Assembly (NCBI GenBank): GCA_021234155.1
Contig: JAJEKV010000057.1
Coordinates: 3,195,821-3,259,820, forward strand
Direction: 5' to 3'
DNA: 64,000 nt
Source of the DNA: Isoetes taiwanensis
Taxonomy: Eukaryota > Streptophyta > Lycopodiopsida > Isoetales > Isoetaceae
Shown here: in pieces, positions 34,476 to 46,256 of the stretch
How the letters are laid out: each line of letters starts with the position of its first letter
How positions within the stretch are numbered: the first letter of the stretch is position 1
The notes under the pieces: generated by a model
The model's input: only the letters and a program-made list of their open reading frames with translations
What the model was told of the DNA's origin: nothing
The model's database searches: none
Program-made: the position numbers and the translations under genes

Positions 34476-35909
34476 CAATATAGAAACAGGGGAGCAAAAT
34501 TTGCCCCCCTTTCTTTGCTCCGTTGAGGCACAAAGAGGTGGCCTGTGCATCCTAATCTTTGTTTTTTATCTATTTTTTGGCTATGTGGGCTCTATTTGCG
34601 GCGATGGAGGCGCTTAGGTTAGGGGGTTTTCTTGACTTTGGGGTTGTTTTATCCTCTGTTTTTGTCGTTGCGCTCGAGCGGTAGCCTTTCAGAGCTAACT
34701 TCAAGCAGACGCAGAAGCTCAGAGGGGATGTATTCCGAGAACTCTATGCGGGAGTGATTCAGGAGCGAATAATGTGAAGAAATCTATCTATTTCTTTTTG
34801 TTGTGGATTCATAGCAGCGTTTGCAGGTCTAAACTTTCTGTTGTTAAGTGTTTAGTGTATGGCAGTGATCTGAGTCTAAAATCCAGTTCCAAACTCTGTT
34901 GTACTGTTTAACTGTAATGCAGCGACCCAGTTTTAAATCCAGTTTGCAGTGTTTGAGTTGCTGCATTTGTTAATTTTGTTAAAAAACATTGATTGAAAAA
35001 AACAACGTTACCTGATCAGCCAGTCATCCAAAATTGGAAGACCCAACTTCCATTCCGGATTGTAGGGGGCTGACATTCCGGATTGTAGGGGGCTAACACG
35101 TGTCAACAACAGAATGCACGCCAGGGAATCTATGCGACCCTGTTTTTATATTGTTGACAACAGGTACTAAAGGTTTCCTTGCATGGAAATGTTGGGGCAT
35201 ATGAACAGCATTCTATATCATGAATTCATTACGCCAATTGCTAAGAAATATTGTTAAAGGGTAGAAATATAAGGCCTTTGAAGCTTCTCAATAGCTTTAC
35301 CGAAGTACAGAATATAAACAATAGAGTTGCTTTTGATCAATTGATTAGGCTGCGGCTGTTAACAACTAGCTTATAGCTTTACCGAAGTACAGAATATAAA
35401 CAATAGAGTTGCTTTTGATCAATTGATTGGGCTGCAGCTGTTAACAACCAGCTTAGAAAAAATGCAGCATGCACCCTGGTCAAATTGATATTCCTCTCAT
35501 CGCAATAGTTTAATAGAGGAGAATTTAATGCACCAATAACTTCAAATGAGATTCCCAATGTTCATAGAAGGTGTTGAAATCCATTGGAGGCTAGAATTGA
35601 GATCTATGCCAATGCCCTCTCAGCATTTGTGGAGCATTTGTTCTTGAGAAAACATGACAGGTCCTGATGAGAATTTTGCAGATCCTGATAGGTGAACTCT
35701 GCAAAGCTTACAGCCAAATAGCAAAAAGCCACAGAACCAACAGCAAAAATCAGTGAGCCTATCTAGCTATTGTTCCTACATTGTATCCACTCACAGATGA
35801 TTCAATTAGGGGGAAAAAAGAGAGAGAGAGAGAGAAAGAGAGTAAAAGGCAGATAGACTTAGCCAAAGATACATGCCACCCCATCAGACAGCAAAAAAAT
35901 AAGAAACAG
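34476..35909. other. intergenic with two small tandem repeats
   Basis: A 25-bp unit with ATTCCGGATTGTAGGGGGCT is repeated at about 35052 and 35077. An 82-bp unit starting ATAGCTTTACCGAAGTACAG is repeated at 35291 and 35373 with few changes. A GA-rich run lies at 35815-35845. The 3' UTR of the MOS11-type gene would occupy the right end. Confidence 0.5.
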
Positions 35910-37253
35910 TTAGACAGATGCTACAGTCTCGACTTCCTCAGTGTCCATCTTTTGACCTTTATCCCCATCAAGAACTTCTGCTATTGTATTCCTGGAACAA
36001 AATGGCCAACTAAGCCTTCTAAAACTGAATGTTCTAAGTAAAGACTATTGTTTTACCTGTTTAGGCTGTTCTGCATGCCATTTGGCTGGCTGATCTCCTT
36101 ATCTGCCTTATCACTTCCAAATCTCGTTAATCGTGCTTTTTTCTTTGCGGCCTCATCACTTGACAAGGCTACATTCACATCTCCCATGCCAAACCTAGAA
36201 GATCTAACTCGGTCAGGATATAGTCTGAAATGGATATGTGAAGTAATCCTCTGCCAAGTAAGACACTATAAAAGAATTAAACAAGATACAGATTGGACAT
36301 AAAGGTTGTTACCTTAGTGCTCGTGCCTTTCTCTTCTCAGCCTCCTCCTCAGTACATGGAACCTGCATCTGAATAGAGCTACGCCTGCTAGCATTGTTCT
36401 GGAACCTGAGTAGGTTACCAACACCACCACTCTTATTTGCAGCATGGAACAAAATCAAGAAGGAATAGCAAAGAATGGCAAGCAGACAGCTTCAATAGTT
36501 AATACGTTGCTAAGTTTGGCAAATATTAAGAGGAATATGCCTAGAAATAAACTGCATAGCACATTCATATCATTGAGTAAAGAGCAATGACTTTGCAAAC
36601 AAAAGTGCCAACTTAATAGACTGAAAAATACATACGGCCAAATAAGCTCTCTTAAACCATAAAAAGTAAATAACAATTAACATAGCAAAGCTTAGATTAT
36701 CCATGCACCACTAACTATGAAATGCTGACTAAAATTCAGGATTATCTCACTACAGTGATGGATCATCAGTCAATTCAGATAAAACTGACCAAAAATCTGG
36801 AATCTATATCCAAAACCCACGGAGTTTGATCTTGTTTCAGTTCTTCTATGTTATGAATGTATGCATATGAAGTCTGTTAGCTTTATCTCCACAAAAAAAA
36901 TGTATATACACATGCACAGTTTAGAATTACCTTGAAGCCCGTGATTTCCTCTTTTCATCCTCTGAAACTTGCAGCTCAACACCAAAACGTTCTGCACGGC
37001 GCTGCTTCTTTACCAGATCCGATACTGCAACAGCATTCTCTTTCATATCTGGAACGCTCTCGTGGGTGCCTGTGAACTTACTTCCTGCGTCAACATTATC
37101 AACATTTTCTTTATCCACATTTCTCTGATCTTTAGCATCTTCCGCTACCTCTGCTTTGAGTGCACCACTGTCAATCACAATTTTGACTTCTGTATTTTCA
37201 ATTGGCTTGCTGTGTAGATGGTCCTCACTCTTGCATTCTATCTGAGATCCCAT
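35910..37253 (-). CDS. MOS11: MOS11/THO1-type protein (SARNP-like, mRNA export), four exons
   Basis: Minus-strand exons 37253-36931, 36405-36313, 36224-36057 and 36018-35910 join in frame (all junctions phase 2, GT-AG) into about 230 residues. Three spaced copies of a basic motif are diagnostic: KKQRRAERFGVELQVSEDEK, then EEEAEKRKARALRLY, then SSDEAAKKKARLTRFG. This R-x-x-R-F-G with E-x-x-K-x-K-A-R layout is the Tho1/MOS11 C-terminal region. Arabidopsis MOS11 and human SARNP/CIP29 bind the helicase UAP56 in the nucleus and help mRNA export. The N-terminal half is acidic and low in complexity, as expected. Exon 4 may instead start at 35991 using the CCAG acceptor, which removes nine residues and stays in frame. 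No disruption is seen; probably functional. Confidence 0.9.
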
Positions 37254-37880
37254 GTCAGATGTTCACAGAACGTATTATTGAATCTTCAGACTACCCTTAT
37301 AATTTTACCCTTCATTCGGTAAATAGAACCCACAAAGCCAATAATTGATGCAAATACGTAGAAACCTCAAACCAACAAACCAGCATCAACGTTCAGACGA
37401 GCAATTTCTCTTTCACAAATGCCCGCCAAGGAGCAACACCTAGAAGGAGCAGCACCTAGAAATGTCCGCTAATGATGTCGAATAGAAGCATAATAGGGCA
37501 GAATCTAATGCAATTGCAAAGATGATCAATATAAAGATCCCCAGACGATACTCTGCGTAGCAAGATTAAAGATAAATGTGAACACCGTGCAGATATGCTG
37601 TGCAAGCAAGAATTTAGACGCCATTAAGCGACTTACGATTATAACGAACGACCGCCGGAGCTGTGAGGTGCGAAAATGTCTTTACAGGTTAACAAGATTA
37701 AAGAGATTATCCTGCGCAGGCAAGAATTCAAACGCCATTACGCGACTTACAATTATAGGGAACGACCGCCGGATCTGTTTGAAGCGCGAAAAATCTGTAA
37801 ACAAGTGCTTGGAGTAAGTGATATCAGGGCCGTTGATGAGAACGAAATCTAGGTTAGCCTAACAGGTGACTTTAGGTCGA
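37254..37880. repeat. 5' flank of the MOS11-type gene with a 114-bp tandem duplication
   Basis: GCAAGAATTTAGACGCCATT (37606) recurs as GCAAGAATTCAAACGCCATT (37720), each followed by GCGACTTAC, ATTATA and GAACGACCGCCGGA. The duplication lies about 350-550 bases upstream of the start codon, where promoter and 5' UTR would be. Confidence 0.75.
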
Positions 37881-39899
37881 ATTTCCTCTGTTGTATTTGG
37901 TAGGATTGGCAAACATTTTTGTGAGGCATTAGAATGCATGTGGATAAGGCATGATTTTTGGCAAGCTGGCCCTCGGGGATGTAGAAGCAAGGAAGAGTTA
38001 AGTACTCCCATAATTTTGCAATACACTTTCTAAGGAATGAACTTAGTTTCCTAAGCTATTATGTGGATTCTAATGTTCTATACTTACCGCATAAAATCAG
38101 ACGACATCGGTTTTGATCTCCACTCATTCTCTTTCCTCTCTGTTTTAGCCTATACAACAAGGTTGCAAATTAAACGAGAGTGTTACAGCACTCCCGTTTC
38201 AAAGATTCCCTTAAAAAAATAGACTATGCTCCTGAAAATGGTCTAAGGTGGAGGTGCAGAGCGAATTTGTTTTTTTCTTTTAGTGTTTTTGACCCTTTGA
38301 AAATATTACTAGAGGATTTCTTTTTAGCACACCAGCCCTACCGGGCCTACAGCCTTTCCTCAAATTCTAGCCTATCCACGTGTAATTTCCACCTCATCAA
38401 AATCTAAAGTGGCATCAATCTACACCATTGAATCTCTAGCTTCATAAATCAAGGGTCGAGAAAATTAGAAAATAGCCAAGAAAATAGAACGGAGATAGGA
38501 TGAGTCGCAATCCCTCTCCCAATTCCCTATTTTATTTCTCCTCCTTTCCATTTCTTCCCTGCCTCCTCCGTTTCCTGCTTCTTTCCATCAATTCATCGCC
38601 TCTCTGTTTCCATCTTTTTGCTATGGCGTTTTTACCCCTGGCTTTGCTCGCTTTTTGCATTTTTCCGTGTTCTTACGTCCCGCTTGGGCATTTTTGGGGC
38701 CTTTTCGGCTATGGCGGTCCTTTAATCAGCTGTAGAGCTTCGCCGGCTATTTAAATCTGCAATATTGATAGCTTGTCGTCCACCGCCAATCATGTCCGCA
38801 TTTGTTCTATTGTGTTATCCTTTCGATTAATCTTGCACATTTCTTTGTGACGTGAAGGCTTCTTTAAGCCCGGGTAGGTTTTGTGTGTGTTGTCCTCGAT
38901 TTTGGCTTTGCCATCTCATGGGGAATGTTGTGCGCTCTTCTAGACTTCTTGATTGCTTCATCATTGCTCTTAGGCGTTTCATTTCCGTAGCATCGCGCCC
39001 GACCGACCGAGGATTTAGTAGTAAGGTTTTCATTCTGCGAGCATTTTCATTCATTTTCCATCCATTCCCTTTCCATTCATTTTCCTATTTGTTTCCCTCA
39101 ACCGGGCGATCTTTCTCACCATGGCCTTGGTCGCTTTTGTGCCTTTGAGTCTTGTGGCGGAATTATGTTTTGGTGTTGTAGAATGTCTCCGGATGGATTT
39201 GCGGCACTCTTAAATAAGCCTTTAGACTCGGAGGTTTTGTTGGCAGAGCGAGTTTACCTTGCGAACTCTTTATATAAATGATGTGAAACGAGAGTTGCTT
39301 GGGACACTATTCAAATTGAGAACATTTCAATGGTAATCTTCTTCTTATTGAATTCATTTGTTAAGATATTATGTCTACCGCTAGATGAGTAGACATCTAG
39401 GCTTATCATTTAATTATTTGGCGTAATTAAATGCTTGATAGTTAATTCGGACACATACATCGTTCTTTGGTTAAGACTCCATCTTTTATTGCCGCTTTTA
39501 GAAATCATTTTTATACAGCCTCGGCTAGGGAAGGTGATGTTAATGCCCAACGAATGTTTGGTTGATGTGCCGATCTTCTTGTGTCTTACCTTATTCATGG
39601 GTATTACCCTTGCTAGTCGGCGGGATCGATGAGGTATTATCCGGGTTTTATCTCCGCCATACATCCAAAATGACAGCTCCAGGTTTCCTCCTTTTTCCAT
39701 CTAGAATTTGCTTAGTCAACCAAGAAACAAATCCCGATGTTTGTATGCTGCAGAATATTGTCAATTGTTTCTCTTTGATGTTTTATGAACAATCTAGTTT
39801 TACGCCAGGCTAATTTCTTGTGGTTGCAGCAGTGGAGAAACAAGTACATTTATTCCTAGAGATATTTTCATGTCAAGTCTTAATTTTACGATTCCTTTG
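37881..39899. other. intergenic, pyrimidine-rich, no firm gene
   Basis: C/T-rich stretches near 38500-38640 and 39040-39130 resemble plant 5' leaders, and frames at 38500-38754 and 38852-39148 are open but have no protein-like motif. This could be the first exon and leader of the gene whose LRR-like pieces appear near 40.0 kb. Confidence 0.35.
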
Positions 39900-39977
39900 G
39901 CGTGATTTATCACCGATATTTTCACTTACTGGCTCAGACATTTGTAATTAGCACATTTAATAATGGCTTTGGGTCAA

Positions 39978-40660
39978 ACTTGAAGTGTCTGAATCTGGAA
40001 GGTAGTATAAACTGTATTATGGACAGAGAATTATTGATCCTTGGCAAGGCATGTGAAATGTTGTCTTGTTTCACACATTGCACAAGCTTGTCTTTAAGTA
40101 AGTACTTTCTTTCTTCTACGACTCATTTGATTCTTTGGTCAGTAGATAAAATCGACACATCGCATATCTCAATTAACATTATTTATCATATGACTTTGGT
40201 GATGTGTCACTTTATAGCTCACCATGTGTCCGCTAATGTATATTATAAAGGCATTACCACCCCACTTGTAGTTAGTTCGTTTTCTCCTTTTGTATGTTGC
40301 TTCCGCTTTGATCACTACCATTTGACAGATCTCTTCTTTCTAGCTATTCAAATACCTCTATAGCATTGTTGTTATTTCTTTTGTCTTTGTCCGTAATATT
40401 GGGAAATGATATGTTTTAAGGTGCAAATGCATCTTCATGCTAAGTTTGTGGTTCAAGCTGAATGTTGCCTACTCTCATAATTGACTAAATTGTGGTTCTG
40501 ATCATCCAAGGTTGTTTCTACACAGTCCATCTTTTTACTCGCTTATACATTTTCTTTCATTTGGCTCAGCAGATTCCTTAAGTATTATTGCCCATAACTG
40601 GTGTGGCCTTTCTGAACTGAAAATTGAGGTTTGTGTATTACTTGTATTTTTGCATTTATA
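39978..40660 (+). pseudogene. F-box/LRR (FBL-type) gene remnants
   Basis: Two short + strand segments look like cysteine-type leucine-rich repeats of F-box proteins: LKCLNLEGSINCIMDRELLI with LGKACEMLSC (about 39978-40070), and, after a CAGCAG acceptor near 40570, SLSIIAHNWCGLSELKIE ending at GTTTGTG near 40630. The pattern I-T/M-D-x-x-L-L-x-x-G-K-A-C and I-A-H-N-x-x-x-L-x-E-L matches FBL repeats. No F-box domain and no continuous model could be built. Either this is a decayed gene or its exons are too few here to judge. Confidence 0.4.
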
Positions 40661-42114
40661 AAGTTTTATAAACAGGTCCCTCGCACGTCTGATAATGCAC
40701 GAATATATAGCAAGTTCTATGATTTTTTTCTGTATACAGGAATGTGCTCAACCAACATGCGCGGGAGCATCATGCCTTCTGAATCTCTGTCCTGCAAATA
40801 AATTCTAACATTGCGGCACAATATAGGTTTGACAATCTTATTAACACCATAAAATACCAGATGTTATACCCTGAATAGACATTTCTGAGTGTTTGCAAGA
40901 TGGTGATATAAGGATGACAAGTATGTTTTGTGAGCGGAAATATTATTAGTACATAATAAAGTGAATGGAATGTTGCAAAAAGAAATATTTATGATATATA
41001 TGATGTGCTGAAAACATTTCAAGCTGGATATGTAAATAGTGGCTCGTTACATTTGTGTACGGACCTGGCTTGCCAAGAAGTTTTATAAGTGATGCCATCC
41101 TTAAGGTACGTTACGCTCTCTAGCCTGCAAGTTATTTATGCAAGTTATTATATGTATTATTTCTTAATTCAGTTCCAGTTATTTTAAGGGGATTATTCTC
41201 ATGCTACTACCTGTCTTAAGAAGCTTGCATCTTGACTTATACAATTGTCTGGAGAGGGGGTATGAAACACCTCATGTAAGCCAACCCTCATAGTGGTGGA
41301 AGGTTTTGAAGCAAATCTTTATTTGTCTGGTAATGCTTAACTTGCCTTTGGCAGGGATGCCTTTGGCAGGGATCAGCATGGAGATCTCTCTATCTTGTCA
41401 AGCTCTCTTGCTGCAAAGTTGTTGATAAAGTGCTTCAAAATTACACACAACTTCTCAAAGGGAGTTGCCACGCTGATTCTATTGTACTTGAACGCAAAGA
41501 AAACGAGGTTAAGGACAACCATTGTAAAATCGTAATATTGAAAAAGGCAATGTCAATAATACTACAACACTCTTGTTGGGCACTTCATTAATTCATTGTC
41601 ACAATAGAGTGACGCACATGTGAGTAATAACATTTTCTCGCATATTAAGGCATGCCATTATATACCATAATGTGCTTGATTCAATTTACCATAATGTATA
41701 TGAAATGTATACGAGAGACATTTAAGCTTCCTTTATGAAGAGGATTTCTTGCCAAAGAGCGAGTACGTAGACAAAGTTAAATTGTGGAGAGGTTAACAAA
41801 GAATTTAGGAATGTTGTTCATGCTACATCACTTAAATTTTTGTTACCACTCCTTAAAAGAGGGCCCCCAAATTAACAATTGTATTATTTTCTTATATTAA
41901 TGAATATGATATCACATCAAATGTGTGGGACATAATGGCATCAAATGTGTGGGACGTAATGGCATGTAAGTTATCTTTACTACTTTTTCGGAGGGGATTG
42001 CTCCGTCCTTAGATGGAGGCTTAGTTGTAGAATATGCCTTTATATCTCAAAATTCAGGCCATGTAAAGTGACATCTAGCTTAGAATGCGTTGTACTTCAC
42101 TACATCATTTTCAT
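40661..42114. other. AT-rich, nothing recognised
   Basis: Possible downstream exons of the preceding remnant (for example around 41355-41570, open but without motif). A short direct repeat GATGCCTTTGGCAGGGAT lies near 41350. No other feature is seen. Confidence 0.35.
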
Positions 42115-42355
42115 AACATTAATAGAACCTAGTGGAAGTTTGAATCTTTTGGTTATAGCATGAATCATGGGGTGAAGCCTTCGAAACATTAACACACCGA
42201 ATGGAAGTTTGAATCATTTGGTCATTAATAGAACCCAATGGAAGTATGAATCCTTTGGTCATAGCTTGAATCATGTGGTCAAGCATCCAGAACATTAATA
42301 AGACCCAATGGAAGTTCGAATCCTTTGGTCATAGCTTGAATATCTGGTCATAGCT
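42115..42355. repeat. degenerate minisatellite, about four units
   Basis: Units contain ACATTAATAGAACC-A-TGGAAG, TTTGAATC and TTGGTCATAGC-TGAATCATG. They start near 42115, 42185, 42225 and 42290 and vary in length from about 40 to 70 bases. Confidence 0.75.
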
Positions 42356-42956
42356 CCAGCATTGCTGAAGCCCATGCTATATACAAGATAAAAAAAAACC
42401 TTGTATTCAAGCCTAAGAAAACCTTGTAGGCAGAAGTCAGCTTCTTGTATGTAACCGTGCACTTCTGTTCCTGTTATTCAAGCAATTCACCACCACCCGA
42501 GCAGATCCTAATGTTTACAATTTATCTGGATGTTGAAAAGCCAGCGTCTACCCCTAAGTATAAGATCCATTTATACATAATAAAATATAACAAAACAGAG
42601 GATCCATTCGTACATAATAAAATAGTTAAAACAACATTTGTCCTACTAGAGTTTTGGCATAGTGCCAAGAACTATACTTGTATTCCATGGTTTTATAATA
42701 GATAAATAAATATATTGAGAAAATTGCCAATGAGTAAAAAGTCACAAACATATGAACAAACATAAACCTAACAAATTTTACCTTGCCAAAGCCTTCTGGT
42801 GTGCCTTTTGCTAGTTTTTTTCTTCAAGTGTTTTTCACCCTTTTAGAAGATTATGGTCTGTCATAAAACAACATTCTTATAGTTGGCATACACTTAACAA
42901 AGATAGTTTCAACAAGGAAGCAAGGAAAGGAAACCATTGAAATTTGAATTAAAAAA

Positions 42957-43482
42957 GGGAAAAACTACAATATACCCCTAACTTTTTGCAAAATTCACAA
43001 AATGCCCCTAACTTTCTAAAAATTCACAAAATGCCCCTAAAAATTCATAAAATGCCCCTAAAAACCTATACGTTAGGGGCATTTCATGAATTTTTAGAAA
43101 GTTAGGGGCATTTTGTGAATTTTGCAAAAAGTTAGGGGTAAAAGCATGCTACGGTGTACCACTTTTGGAACCCTCAAAAGTACCTACACTGGGTACTTTT
43201 AAAACTGGTACTTTCTGTTTATTCTTTCCATTAAAATCAATCAAAAAATTTTGAATTGAGGATCAATAACATGACAATCTATAGTACTAGAGGATAACAA
43301 TACTATTAGAGGCTAAAATAAATAAATTAACTCTCAAACTTATTGTTTATTGCAGCATTTTTGCAAGTTCCCAGTACCCAGTGCTGGGTACTTTTTTGGG
43401 TAGTTTCGCACTCCCTAAAAAGTACTTTAGATGGTACACCCTAGCATGCTTTTACCCTTAGGGGTATATTGTAGTTTTTCCC
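42957..43482. mobile_element. 526-bp MITE with perfect 9-bp target duplication and nested palindromes
   Basis: ATTAAAAAA flanks the element at 42948-42956 and 43483-43491. The outer inverted repeat starts GGGAAAAACTACAATATACC at the left and ends ...TATTGTAGTTTTTCCC. Inside the left half is a second inverted repeat (about 42980-43030 pairing with 43086-43138, including CACAAAATGCCCCTAACTTT). A third pair, AAAAGCATGCTA and TAGCATGCTTTT with GGTGTACC/GGTACACC, sits at 43143-43165 and 43429-43455. The 9-bp duplication points to the Mutator-like superfamily. No protein is encoded. Confidence 0.88.
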
Positions 43483-43597
43483 ATTAAAAAATTCTAAAGA
43501 TCAAGCACAGGACTTAATGTTCATAAATAATGGAAGCTGTACGTGAGTTTCTCAATGAAAAATAAACAAGTATTTAGTCAAAGATCAAATTCATAAT

Positions 43598-45136
43598 TGT
43601 GACGCTCCCAGAATCTATACGATGCTCCCATCATATAAATACAGGAATTTCCCTCCTGTGGCAACTACATCACCGTGGAAGGGCCCTCCGTCTAACTTGG
43701 ACCACTTGAGATAGCCAAGTGTCCGGGCGAGGAACACGGGGGTGTCATTCGTCCCACGTCCTCTATGGGAATCCTATACAACGGAAGTGTACATACATGT
43801 TAGTACACAACAATCATGCTCAAAATAATATACCACTACGAAGGGTGGCCCATCCATCATCATCAGCTAAGTAGCAATACAAGCACAAGATAACATAGAC
43901 AATATACCATAAATAAGGCTCTACCCTGGGTTCGGACTCCATGGGGCCGACTGACGGTCAAGGCCTCAAGATATCAGCAGACAGAGGTATAACATGGCGT
44001 TGGCTGGCATAGAACAATGGCTATGGTAGTCCACTCCATCTGCCCCTCCCGTGCACACTTTGCAGATAGGCTGAAACATGCTATGGCGTGATTGTAGCCT
44101 TCCGGAGATGCAATCTCATGGAATCACCCTATGAGACTACTCCAAGTTACATTTTCCCGGTCCGATGAGGCAGGTCAGGGAGGTGTCCCCTCCCCCGGCA
44201 TGATGGATCCCTGGGTGTGCTAGAGAATACATGCCACATCAGTGACCCCGCCATCCGTAGCCGACTTACTCCCCTAAATCTAAAGGCCAGCTCACCTGCC
44301 CATTTGAGTCCCGAGACGTCCATGTAGGCACTCATCTTGGGACCCAGGGAGTGTCAGCCCATACCCGGCCCACACTCAGTGATCGACTATAAGCCTAACA
44401 CACTGTAGGAGTCCTACAGCCTTATTAGGCAAGACCCCACCCCCGTTTCACCATCATACCCATTGTCTAGTGACGAATCACATCATAACATCTACAGCCA
44501 AGTGGGCTCTTGTGCACAAGCCGCAATTACTGGGTCTTAAGGGGTTCTAGCTAGAGACATCTCTACTTCTAAGAAGCTTTCAGGTCTCTACCCTCCCTTA
44601 AACCCAGACACACAGGAGAAACAGAAAGAGAGAACACATTCATAATCAAAGTATCCATCATCATCATAGTAACATATAAAAGAGAATTTAACCATTCCAT
44701 CTAATCAGAGAAGGGTTAGTTGAAGCACAAACTATCTAGGGACTAACTGGTCTCTTGGTTAGAGCCATTATCACGAAAGGCTTCCATTCTTCAAGTCTGG
44801 TGGCAATAGCTGGTAGCTCCTCCTTCCTCCAACTCTCCCCAAATCGATTTGAGACAGAATTGGGGGTAGGGCCCCAATTTGCCCTCTAAACTTAGCAAGT
44901 TCCCTCTGGCCAATCGATTTGCGCCAGATGGCACTGCCTAACTAGCTGACTTTTACTAATCAATAACCTAATTAGCCTAATTAGGTTATTTACTCACTAA
45001 CATTTTAGCATAGCTAATAAAAACCCTTTTAAATTAGTCCCAAGTTATCCCCTATTGACCCATAGGGGTCTAATTATGCTCTGGTGACGTGTCATTGTGT
45101 GTATATATATACCGTATAAATATATGGAACGTCACA
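43598..45136 (-). mobile_element. Ty3/gypsy LTR, 1,539 bp
   Basis: The ends are TGTGACGCTCC and GGAACGTCACA, inverted and beginning TG and ending CA. On the minus strand the LTR follows a purine-rich AACGGGGAGAA (45137-45147), the expected polypurine tract, and then RNase H coding sequence. It is therefore the 3' LTR of a minus-strand element. The matching 5' LTR is not in the window. Confidence 0.8.
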
Positions 45137-45555
45137 TTCTCCCCGTTGGAGTAATGTTGTCCTCATCTTCTTTCCAAACTCACTAGTGAGAGTGGAAATC
45201 GAATTAGGCATTCGGGTGACCAATGGATGCCTGGAAAGTGCATCGGCAACTACATTATGTTTGCCTGACTTATAAACTACTTCAAAATCATACTCGTCCA
45301 GAAACTCCATCCATCATCGTTGTCTAAGATTGAGGTGGGGTTGCGTGAAAATATATTGGAGGCTTTGGTGATCTGTATCCAACTGGAACCGTCTCCCAAG
45401 TAAGTAATGCCTCCAAATACGCAAGGCACGTATGAGAGCAAGCAATTCTTGGCCATGCGTGGGGTGACGCTGTTCTGCATCATTCATCTTTCTAGAATCA
45501 TAGGCAATTACCCTAGCTTCTTGCATTAATACTCCACCTGTAGCAATCTTACTGG
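45137..45555 (-). pseudogene. Ty3/gypsy RNase H fragment fused to its 3' LTR
   Basis: Minus-strand frames read ARVIAYDSRKMNDAEQRHPT, HGQELLALIRALRIWRHYLL, FQLDTDHQSLQYIF and, after a TGA at 45311-45313, WMEFLDEYDFEVVYKSGKHN, VVADALSRHP. This is the C-terminal RT/RNase H region of gypsy pol. The TGA falls where Arg is expected, consistent with a CGA-to-TGA change. Integrase, which should follow, is missing: coding sequence runs within about 100 bases into the polypurine tract and LTR. The upstream side is cut at 45555 by the CACTA end. Confidence 0.85.
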
Positions 45556-46090
45556 CACTACAAGAGAAAGGGAGTATTAGAGTCAGTTTTAGAGTCAGGC
45601 CTTAGTTATAAATTTAGATATAAAAAAATACAAAAAAGCCTTTGAACTGACATCATGGCTGACGCTACAACTGACTCTACGTTCTGTCGTTTAAACGACA
45701 GAATTAGCATCAGAATTTAGCATCAGTTTTGCAACAGACATAGAGTCACAATTAGAGTCAATCATAGTGTTAGAATTAGAGACAACTCTACCATCAACAT
45801 TAGCATCAGTTTTGCAGCAAACATAGAGTCACAATTAGAGTCAACCATAGTGTTAGAATTAGAGACAACTCTACCATCAACAGAGTCAACCATAGTGTTA
45901 AAGTTAGAGTCAACTCAACCATCACAATTAAAGTTGGCGTTATAATCACAATTAAAGTCATTCATAGTGTTAGAACTAGAGTCAACTCTATCATCAAAAT
46001 TAGAGACAGAATTTAGGCAATCTTAGCATCAATTTGTAGGTCAAACAGAGCGTCAAAATACACTGCAAGAGAATGCGAGTCCATCAACAA
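45556..46090 (+). mobile_element. CACTA (En/Spm) terminus with subterminal repeats
   Basis: CACTACAAGAGAAAGGG at 45556 matches the canonical CACTA terminal repeat. The next 500 bases are packed with TTAGAGTCA, CATAGTGTTAGAA and ACAACTCTACCATCAA, as expected of CACTA subterminal protein-binding repeats. A perfect 22-bp palindrome centred on GTTTAAAC spans 45682-45703. The other end, which should be ...TTGTAGTG, was not found, so the element is truncated, perhaps by the LINE at 46257. Confidence 0.7.
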
Positions 46091-46256
46091 TATCATCAAA
46101 ATAAGCGTCAACGTTTTTGTCAAGGTGCGTCAGAAATGTTTTTGCCGACATATTGCACTCTGATTGAATGCAGTTTCACAATTCCATGCTCAAAATTAAT
46201 ACATACATGTATTTTAAAAATTGATAGCCTTATATTGATAGGAAAGAAGGAAGGAA

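Noticed and set aside
34237-34617. 126-residue open frame
   Set aside because: It runs through the GC-rich hairpin; the open frame is a by-product of the inverted repeat.
39902-40363. 153-residue open frame
   Set aside because: Only the first third looks like an LRR; the rest reads as intron or UTR, so it was reported as a remnant and not as a whole gene.
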